Assembly: GCA_010909165.1 (NCBI GenBank)
Contig: MU008170.1
Location: 868,001-932,000, forward strand
Length of the DNA: 64,000 nucleotides
Reading direction: 5' to 3'
DNA from: Anthoceros angustus
Taxonomy: Eukaryota; Streptophyta; Anthocerotopsida; Anthocerotales; Anthocerotaceae
Program-made: the position numbers and the translations under genes
The notes under the pieces: generated by a model
Seen by the model: only the letters and a program-made list of their open reading frames with translations
What the model was told of the DNA's origin: nothing
Database searches by the model: none
Shown: one piece after another, positions 56,126-64,000 of the stretch
Numbering within the stretch: the stretch's first letter is position 1
Layout of the letters: each line of letters opens with the position of its first letter

Positions 56126-59100
56126 CCCCCTCTTATGGGGGCCTTCGGCCCCCCACGGGGAATCGCCATAAGGAGTATACAAGTTATATGTCTAGTAAAT
56201 ATCGGGGACGCTTTGTCCTTGGCACAAGAGACCTTGACATCCTCGGTCAAATATCCACAAGTTGTTTCCTGAATCGTGCTGTTCTCGTTTATTCCTGCCT
56301 TCTCCTATGGTGCAGTCCACTCCTTCAGTCAAGGACACCCCCTGTCCAGTCTGCACTCAGCTATGCTCTGGAGTCAAGGGGGTGAAATATCACATTGGGC
56401 TCAAACACAAGGACTTCGATCGAACCACCTGGGAGGTGTAGGTGAGGCTTGCTTCTTCTAGTGGGGCTATACATCTAGTTTCGAGTTTGGATGTCCTCGG
56501 CCCGCCTCTAGAGTCCTGGCAGTGGTTGTGAATGCAATTGGATCATCTATTCACCCTATTTAAAGCGTGCTTTCTCGGACTCTGCCTTTTTCGATGTCTC
56601 CCGAGGCGCCTACATGACCACGTTCGCCTTGCCTGCCGGCTTCCTCTGGATCACCTTGCGCTGGACCCTGGGGACGAGGCGGCTTGGACTTTGTTCTTTT
56701 TTCTTCCTCGGTGGTGTCTTTGTCGCTCCTGGGATAGTTCTTCCGGCCATAGGGAGGTGGTGTCTTGTCTCCGTCGGTTCTGGGCCGGGGACTGGGAAGC
56801 TCTGCAGGAGGAAGGGGGGTCGCAGCAAGATCTAGGCTGGAGGCTGCCCAGGTGGATCGGGTCTGTCAGGACCCCGCCAAGGCACGGTTCAAGAGGTGTC
56901 TCTTGCTAGGCCGTGCTGCGAGTACGCCAGGGCTGCCCGGGCACGTCCCCCGGAGCCGGTGGCGCCAGCCTCCGAGGACACCATCTCTGCGCTCCACGCC
57001 CTACATCCGACCCCAGAAGACCTCCTTCCACAGGATATCTGGGATTGCGTGTCAGACGAGCCTTTTTGTCTCGATAGGGGAGTCTTCGGTAGGGCTCTTA
57101 CCACTGCCCCGCGGCTTTCTACGGGTGCTTTGTCTGGGACAATCTACGATCACCTTTGGGATTACTTTGCTCCCGAGGATCCTTCTAATGGTTTCTTGGA
57201 GCTCTTCGTTCTAGCGCCAGCAGGTGGCCCGGGGAGAGACTCCTCACCAGATCTCTCGAGTGTTGGCGGCCAGCAGGATACTAGCTATGGAGAAGCCCAC
57301 ATATGGGGTGCACCCTATTACCGTTGGGGAGGCATTCTTACGCCTCGTAGGTCGCAGCATTGCTATCCAACTTCGGGAGCAGTTCTAGGCGCATCTTTGC
57401 CCCCACCAATTTGGGATTGCCACTCCGGGGGGTTGTAAGTCGGCTGCGTTTGGTATCGCAGCGGTTCTGGAGTCACATCAAGATTGGGTCTCCTTGCAGG
57501 AGGACGTTGAGAACGCTTTCAACACGGTCTCTAGGACACCTGGCAAGTCTTATTCCTTTCGTTCGCTCTTTCTATGGTTCCCCGTCTACCCTCTACTTTC
57601 AGCACGGACCATCTAAGGAAGGCATTACTGTGCTGGACTTGGTGACCGGCACAAGGCAGGGGATCCCTTGAGGGGTGCCCTCTTTGCCGTAGCACACTTA
57701 AGGGCCTTGGCCCTTACTGCCGACGCGGTCGAGAAGTGTCTCTTTCCGTCCGTGGTGGACAACTCTCATATCTTGAGATCCGCGGGCATGGTGAAGGAAG
57801 CTTTCGCACTCTTTGCCTCAAAACTTTCCCACCTAGGTTTGAGGGTAAAGATTCTGAAGTGCATGGTTTGGTCCCCGTTTGGCATTACTCCCTCTCTTCA
57901 ATTTCCTGGGGGGGGACATAGTCCCTTTGCAGGGACTTCATGTCTTGGGGGTCCCAGTGGGACCTCCGGCCTTTGCTCAGGGTTTTGTGGATGAGGCTTT
58001 GAAGGAGGACTTGGTCCACATCGGCGACCTATCTCTATTAGGGGACCCTCATGTGGTATTTGGCATCCTTTCGTCCTGCTTCGTGCATCGACTGGGTTAT
58101 CTCACCTGGACGGTGGCTCCCTCCCTAGCTTTTCTATTAAGCCTGCGGAATTTTGATCTATAGAATATGCAAGCACTTACAGACATTATCGGGCCGAGGA
58201 TCTTCGAGTATGCCGTGGGGGCCTTGCTCAACGGCATGCGTCCCTTCCTATCGCTTTTGGGGGCACAGGTTTGCTGCACTTGGAGGCCTTTGCGCTAGCG
58301 GCCTTCTTTGGGAGCTGGGCCCTTTCTGCCCCCGTCTTCACCGCTCATTTCTTTTTGGGATGTTCCCATCTGGGAGGCCTTCGTCTCGGGTGTTGAGAAG
58401 GGGGCCTTCCCTCCTTTAAGTTGGCCAGGGACTCCCTTTCCTCCGAGGCTAGGGCAGCCATGCCTCCCTTTTCCACGTTTTCCGTGGAAAGGGCTACCTG
58501 GCCTTAAGGCCTCTCTCCCGAGCTATATAGGCAAGCACAGCGGGCAATCCTTTTGGAATCTACTAATCCCCGGCCTATTTGTGCCCGCATCCGCTCTTGC
58601 TCAGGGAAGGGAGCAGGCTCCTTGCTTCGGGCTCGGCCTTGCATCCAAGCGTTTCCAATCGCAAAGCTTCTTTTTCTACTGCAATGAGGTTAGATTTGGT
58701 CTAGCCTATGGCCTATTGTCTCTCAGCCCCAGTTGTGGGGCCCCCCTCGACAAATCAGGGTCCCACCTGGCTCGCTATCCAATTGGAGGGCAACGTATCG
58801 CTACACATGACCCCGTTCGCGACGTCATGTTCTCGATGGCCAAGGAGAGCAGATATTTTCCATTCAGGGAGCGTCCATATACCCTGCACAATCGGGTGTC
58901 GGTCAGGGCGGATCTATTTCTAATTTAGGGGGACCAAATCTCTGTTGCGGATGTCGTCGTAACGGATCCTACCCGAAACTCCATTTGTAAGCATGTCATT
59001 ATCAATCCTCTTGGCTGGGCGGTGGAGGGATGCACAACTGCTAAGATACACAAGTACACACCTTTGCAGGACGGCCATGCCTTCTCCCCCCTCGCCATTA

Positions 59101-59170
59101 CTCAAGGGGCTATGGGCAAGGATTTTTCCTAGCTCATTAAGAACTGTGCTAAAGCCTACCACAGTCATTG
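56126..59170 (+). mobile_element. Non-LTR retroelement, copy 2 (decayed)
   Basis: The sister of 1966-6160. It starts with a GGGGGCC-TTC-GGCCCCC hairpin (about 56140-56157), then the same TATGTCTAGTAAATATC. In broken frames: a Cys/His cluster (about 56340-56410), SEDTISALHALHPTPEDLL (about 56970-57020), an RT block GVHPITVGEAFLRLVGRSIAI (about 57305-57365), VSLQEDVENAFNTVSR (about 57490-57535), GPSKEGITVLD with RQG.P (about 57605-57670), and the C-terminal HDPVRDVMFSMAKESRYF ... VSVRADLFLI ... VADVVVTDPT block (58806-58970). It lacks the triple repeat of copy 1. Its 3' end is cut at about 59170 by gypsy-type sequence, so the AATAAA tail of copy 1 is missing. Confidence 0.75.
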
Positions 59171-60943
59171 GAACGGGGTGGCTTGCGGGAAGTGCAAGCG
59201 ACCAACCCATCCTGTTGGTACCTGCTCGAAAACGTGTGTGGTGCGTTCGACAGACGTGAAGATGTCCGGAAACAGTACGGGCAACTCAGAGACTGGCTGG
59301 GAGAAGAGTTTATTGTGGATGCCGTGCAGACCGGTTCATATGCACATCGAGTGCGAAGCTTCTGGACCAATGTGGGCAGTGTGACAACCCTGAGGCATCA
59401 CCGGCGGTTGACGGTACCAGCACCGCGCCGTGTAGAGGACATTCTGGGTCCGGGACGACTGCCACAACCGGTACGCAAGGGAGATAAAGTACCTCATTAT
59501 CCAGTGAACGAGGTGGGAAAGCCAAGAAGGGCGTGGCCCACACTCGTCAAGACCGTGCAATCTTATGCATGTAGGAAAGGGGGAGAAGGCATGGTGCTGG
59601 ACACAAAGGGAAATGAAGTAGGGGAGCCAAGCGATATGAGGCGAGAACAAGCCATGGGATTTGGTGCAGGTGGGACTTACACGCCTGGTGTGTCGGAATC
59701 GGCCCGATGCAGGTTGATCGGGCAAGCCTTCGACATAACTTGCATGCAATGGTTGATAACTGCAGGCTTGGCTATACAGATAGCCATGGGTCGAGAGAAT
59801 GGAGAGGAGCGTCTGATGATCTGTAAAGATGAACTTACATCTGCGTCGGAGAAGCACGAACGTGCCGCCAACACAGCAGCCTCTGTTACCTCGCCACAAG
59901 AAAGGAACTATGAGAATCCGGTCGATGATTGGCAAATATGTGAAGATTTGCAACCGGCTAAACGGCAAAGGATCCGAGACATGCTACTTAGAAATCGTGG
60001 CACCTTCGCGTTCAGTTGGGCCGAGTTGGGGCGGTATGATCGCATCAAGTTCAAGATCACCACTACCACCAATGAACCTGTGTTTCGAAGAAGACACAAA
60101 CTGAGTCCCATGGAATGGGATATCGTAGACAAGCGGTGCAAGGAACTAGCTGCGGCTGGGCTGATCATGAAATCAACATCGCAATATGCTGCAGCCACCG
60201 TGCTGCCACTCAAAAAGGATGAACATGGGGAATGGAAGGATAGGAGAATGTGTGGGGATTACCGAGCTCTGAATGAAATAACGCCCATGGAACGGTATCC
60301 CATGCCCACGCCTGATGAAATCTTTGACACTATTGGTGAAGCCAAGTACTTCACCACCCTTGATTTTCGATCTGGGTTCAATCAGATTGTAATTGAGGAG
60401 GAGGACAAGTGCAAGACAGCGTTTTGGGGCAAAGAGCAGCTGTGGGAATGGGAGACCATGCCGTTCGGATTGAAGAATGCATCCATATATTTTCAACGAG
60501 TGGCTGACTTGGAACTGCAAGGGCTGGCATTTGTCAAGTATTACATCGATGACATTCTGGTGTTCAGCAATAACTTGGAGGAACACATTGAGCACTTAGA
60601 GGTGCTATTGCAGCGCTTGGCTCACCCCAAGAAATGCAAGTTCGCATATAGGGAGATAGAATACCTGGGGCACAAGATTGTGCCAGGAGGTGTGCTGCCA
60701 CAATTGGCCAAAGTGCAGGCGATGAGTCTCATGCCCAGACCAAAGGATGTGGCCACCTTGAGGCGTTCACAGGCCCGTGAACTATTATCGTCGGTTTATA
60801 AGAGACATGAGCGAACACGCAAGCCACTATATGAGCTACTCAAAAGGAAACTCATTGCACGGAGGCGGGAGCAGAGCAAGCGTGGCGAGTTGAAGCGGTT
60901 GGCGAGAGGCCAATGCTTAAGAGGCTTAACAGCGGGCCCTTAA
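59168..60943 (+). pseudogene. Gypsy pol, reverse transcriptase (first copy)
   Basis: 591 open codons. The RT part has FRRRHKLSPMEWDIVDKRC, LPLKKDEHGEWKDRRMCGDYRALN, the FTTLDFRSGFNQI catalytic Asp, MPFGLKNASIYFQR and KYYIDDILVFS (YIDD). It continues to EYLGHKIVPGG and runs out of frame in the connection domain near 60770. The N-terminal 250 codons are not conserved pol and may be out of frame with the gag knuckle. The catalytic residues are intact, but the ORF is detached from RNase H by frameshifts. Confidence 0.85.
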
Positions 60944-60960
60944 ATCTGTGCAGTTAGGCT

Positions 60961-61330
60961 ATAGGCATTGGCGCCGTGCTTGCCCAAGCAGACGAGGAAG
61001 GGAGAGAGCGGGTTGTGGCGTATGCGAGCAGATCGAATAACACTACGGAGGCCAATTATTCGTCTTACGAAGGGGAGTGTCTTGCCGCTGTATGGGCGGT
61101 CCTGCACTTTAGAGTATACCTATTTGGTCCAAGTTTTCAATTGGTCACGGATCATCAGCTACTACACTGGCTGATGACCAACATGAAGCTAAGCAGGAAG
61201 CTTGCTAGGTGGGCTCTCTTGCTATCCGAATATGACATGCAAATTGTACACCGCGCTGGAAAAGTACATCTCAATGCCGATGGGCTCAGTAGGAACCCGA
61301 TGTGTGGGGCAGAAGACATCACTGGGGCGA
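60961..61330 (+). pseudogene. Gypsy RNase H (first copy)
   Basis: GAVLAQADEEGRERVVAYASRS, then YEGECLAAVWAVLHFRVYL, LVTDHQLLHWL and HRAGKVHLNADGLSRNP: the RNase H core and the family's ADxLSR end. It is separated from the RT by a frameshift and a stop near 60943. Confidence 0.8.
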
Positions 61331-61390
61331 GACAAGACTTGGATCATGCATTTGCCCGGTGTGTATTTGGCGATCGTCCTTGGAACCAGG

Positions 61391-62500
61391 CTGATCATGA
61401 AATCAACATCGCAATATGCAGCCGTCTGCGCCAAGGATGAACATGGGGAATGGAAGGATAGGAGAATGTGTGGGGATTACGAGCTCGAATGAAATAACGC
61501 CCATGGAGCGGTATCCCATGCCCACCGATGAAATCTTTGACACTATTGGTGAAGCCAAGTACTTCACCACCCTTGATTTTCGATCCGGGTTCAATCAGTT
61601 GTAATTGAGGAGGAGGACAAGTGCAAGACAGCTTTTGGGGCAAAGAGCGGTGGAATGGGAGACCATGCCGTTCGGATTGAAGAATGCATCCATATATTTT
61701 CAACGAGTGGTGACTTGGAACGCAAGCATTTGTCAAGTATTACATCGATGACATTCGGTGTTCAAGAATAACTTGGAGGAACACATTGAGCACTTAGAGG
61801 TGCTATTGGTAACAGCTCACCCAAGAATGCAAGTTCGCATATAGGAGATAGAATACAGGGCACAAGATTGTGCCGGAGGTGTGCCGCCACAATTGGCCAA
61901 AGTGCGATGAGTCTCATGCCCGGACCAAAGGATGTGGCCACCTTGAGGCGTTCACAGGCGGTGAACTATTATCGTCGGTTTATAAGAGACATGAGCGAAC
62001 ACGCAAGCCACTATATGAGCCACTCAAAAGGAAACTCATGGAGGCAGAGCAAGAGCAAGCGTGGCGAGTTGAAGCGGTTGGCGAGAGGCCAATGCTTAAG
62101 AGGCCCAACTGACAGCCCTTCGTCCTGTGCGGATTGGAGTGCTATAGGCATTGGCGCCTGCTTGCCCAAGGCGAGGAAGGAGAGGCGGGTTGTGGCGTAT
62201 GCGGCGGTCGAATAACACCACGGAGGCCAATTATTCGTCTCGAAGAGTGTCTTGCACATGGGCGGTCACACACGAGTATACCTATTTGGTCCAAGTTTTC
62301 AATTGGTCACGGATCATGCCATTGCTGGGTGATGACCAACATGAAGCTAAGGAAGCTTGCTAGGTGGGCTCTCTTGCTATCCGAATATGACATGCAAATT
62401 GTACACCGCGCTGGAAAAGTACATCTCAATGCCGATGGGCTCAGTAGGAACCCGATGTGTGGGGCAGAAGACATCACTGGGGCGAGACAAGACTTCGGAT
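61391..62500 (+). pseudogene. Gypsy RT-RNase H (second, damaged copy)
   Basis: It repeats the GDY, FTTLDFRSGFNQ, MPFGLKNASIYFQR, YYIDD and HRAGKVHLNADGLSRNP blocks, but many short deletions keep changing the frame. Confidence 0.85.
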
Positions 62501-62569
62501 CTGTGCAGCATTTGCCCAGTGTGTATTTGGCGATGCTGTCCTTGGAACCAGGCAGTGATCAACAGTCGT

Positions 62570-63447
62570 TAGAAGGAGGTCGAGACATATGGAAGCTCGA
62601 GCATGCCATTCAGCTGTTAAGGGATGGGCATGTGGCTGGTGTGGACACAATGTCCCTCCAGAAGCTGCAGCGACGAATTGCTCGCTATACATACAAAGAC
62701 GGTAAATTGTATGTGGTTGATCGAGGGGTGAGCAAGGAGGTGCCGCCCGTGGAGGAACGAAGACCATTAGTGACCAAGGTACACAAAACGTTGGGGCATT
62801 TTGGCGTCAAGAGAACACATCACATGTTGAAAAATACATACTTTTGGTCAGGTATGTATGCAGATGTAGAGCAAGTGGTGGCGCGATGTGCTGCATGCGA
62901 TGCAGTGAAGGCGAGGTTCAACAGCCAGGATGTGGTACTACATTCGCTGCCCATCAAGGGATTATTTTTTCGATGGTCAGTTGACTTGATGCCTGAATTG
63001 CCAGTGACCAAGCAAGGCAACAAGCATTGCATGTTGATGATAGAGCACTTTTCAAAGTGGGTGGAATTGGCCTTTCTCCCGATCAGAAGCTCCGTACCGC
63101 GGCCGCGCATTTTGCGATGTGTTCTCGGCAGATATGGAAGTTGCGCGGAGGTGTTGACGGACCAAGGCAATGAGTTCCGCGGTGAATTCCAAGCGTTGCT
63201 GGATCGAAGCTTGATAGATCACCGCCGCACATCTCGGGATCATCCTCAAGCTGACGCATTGGCAGAACGGTTAGTGCAAACTTTCAAGGACTCTCTTCGC
63301 AAATATTGCACTGAGGTTGAGACCAGCTGCTGGGATGAGTTGTTGTCATATGTTGCACTAGGATATAGGATCAATGTGCAGGCTGCCTTGGGCAACTTCA
63401 GCCCATATTACATCATGTTTGGGCGGAATGTTGTCATGCCAAATTGA
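62570..63447 (+). pseudogene. Gypsy integrase
   Basis: Part of a 437-codon frame that starts at 62134. The HHCC zinc domain (HKTLGHFGVKRTHHMLKNTYF ... CAACDAVK) is followed by the core Asp-Asp-Glu: WSVDLMPELP, VLTDQGNEFRGEF and PQADALAERLVQT. It ends GRNVVMPN. It looks intact to its stop, but no chromodomain or 3' LTR follows. Confidence 0.85.
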
Positions 63448-64000
63448 TGAGAATCATACACAAGCTCAAGCAATATGTGTTGCATTACATTCATAATAGA
63501 AAGTACATGCCTTTATGTAGGCAAGGTAGTTGTAATCAATAAGTGGTTGTAACAACTAACCAATTAAATAACTACTAAAAGAAACTACCTAGAGCCCTAA
63601 GGACTAAATTAATTATTAAGTCCTAGGTGCCCTAGTGAAGAGTGCCCTAATAGTAAGCTATTTTATCACTCCCACTCACTATGAACTAGGGGTGATTTTC
63701 TGACCAAAAAGAGGTCTAGGAAAAGCTAGTCTAGTAAAAACTAGTCCCTAACTAAACTTTACTTAAAAGCATAAAGTAAAACTTAAGGTAAAAACTGAAA
63801 GTAATAATCACTATTAAAATAACTCCCACTTAAGGAGAACCGAGATGAGAAACTAATAACCCAACTTCAAGAATAGGTGGAATTAAAACTAATTAAAAGT
63901 ATTTAAGCGGATTTATATATAGAGGAAAATCCAGAAAATACCTAATTTCCGAAAAGGAAAATCAAAAGGATAATGGATAATACCCTTCTTCCTCAAACTT
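63448..64000. other. AT-rich tail of the window
   Basis: No coding sequence. Repeated TTGTAA/AACTAATTAA and CCCTAAGGACTAA/CCTAGTGAAGAG words suggest mobile-element or LTR DNA, but no boundary is visible. Confidence 0.4.

Larger units (their letters stand above)
60161..62555 (+). repeat. ~1.2-kb tandem duplication of gypsy RT-RNase H
   Basis: The segment from TGATCATGAAATCAACATCG (60163) to GGAACCAGGC (61391) is repeated from 61392 to about 62553. The second copy is shorter by dozens of bases through many 1-30-base deletions, with few substitutions. Confidence 0.9.
59171..63447 (+). mobile_element. Ty3/gypsy retrotransposon, 5'-truncated and internally duplicated
   Basis: The first coding words are a CX2CX4HX4C zinc knuckle (CGKCKRPTHPVGTC, from 59184), normally in the C-terminal part of gag. 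Pol follows: RT at about 59990-60760, RNase H at 60976-61310, a second, damaged RT-RNase H at 61391-62500, then integrase at 62570-63447. No protease motif or LTR is identified. The order RT-RNase H-integrase defines Ty3/gypsy. Confidence 0.88.

Noticed and set aside
56140-56230. HDV-like ribozyme at the non-LTR 5' end
   Set aside because: Only one hairpin is convincing; the nested pseudoknot pairing could not be drawn by eye. Kept only as a question in the findings.
1-64000. CRISPR array, bacterial operons or tRNA/rRNA genes
   Set aside because: No regularly spaced direct repeats of CRISPR type, no rRNA text and no cloverleaf with matching arms was noticed; the introns show that the DNA is eukaryotic.

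Overview
The window is nuclear DNA of a land plant. The protein-coding genes have GT-AG introns of about 80-600 bp. The gene set is plant-specific: a BREVIS RADIX family protein, a trichome-birefringence-like acetyltransferase, a plastid omega-6 desaturase, a PLS-class PPR protein, a plant DYRK kinase and a BIG BROTHER type RING ligase. A bacterial-type MinC domain, not known from flowering plants, together with the style of the PPR protein and the retroelements, points to a seed-free lineage (bryophyte, lycophyte or fern). I cannot name the species.

Layout. Positions 1-6160 hold decayed mobile DNA: a methyltransferase-like transposon ORF on the minus strand, then a non-LTR reverse transcriptase element. 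From 6.7 to 22.7 kb lies a gene island: a CCHC/eIF4B-like RNA-binding protein, a carnosine N-methyltransferase homologue, a BRX protein and a trihelix factor on the plus strand, then a TBL acetyltransferase on the minus strand. Positions 24066-28739 are one LINE on the minus strand, with near-perfect target-site duplications. From 28.9 to 36.7 kb four minus-strand genes follow: PPR, P-loop kinase, FAD6 and a RING ligase. Positions 38.2-41.9 kb hold a 1.07-kb tandem duplication with CACTA-like ends and an LTR. A second gene island (41.98-55.8 kb) carries membrin, a basic nuclear-type protein, PTB, PEX13, a four-helix membrane protein, MinC and the DYRK kinase. From 56.1 kb to the end there is a second copy of the first non-LTR element, joined to a 5'-truncated Ty3/gypsy element and AT-rich DNA.

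The genes do not form a pathway. They are ordinary housekeeping and regulatory loci (RNA processing, secretion, peroxisome import, plastid lipid and division, signalling) set between repeats. The most unusual points are: the P-loop kinase and PPR reading frames lie in the same frame, 33 nt apart, split by one UGA; a MinC domain occurs in a land plant; FAD6 has no introns; and four separate repeats each contain local tandem duplications whose copies differ mainly by short deletions, which suggests an assembly problem or a shared duplication process.
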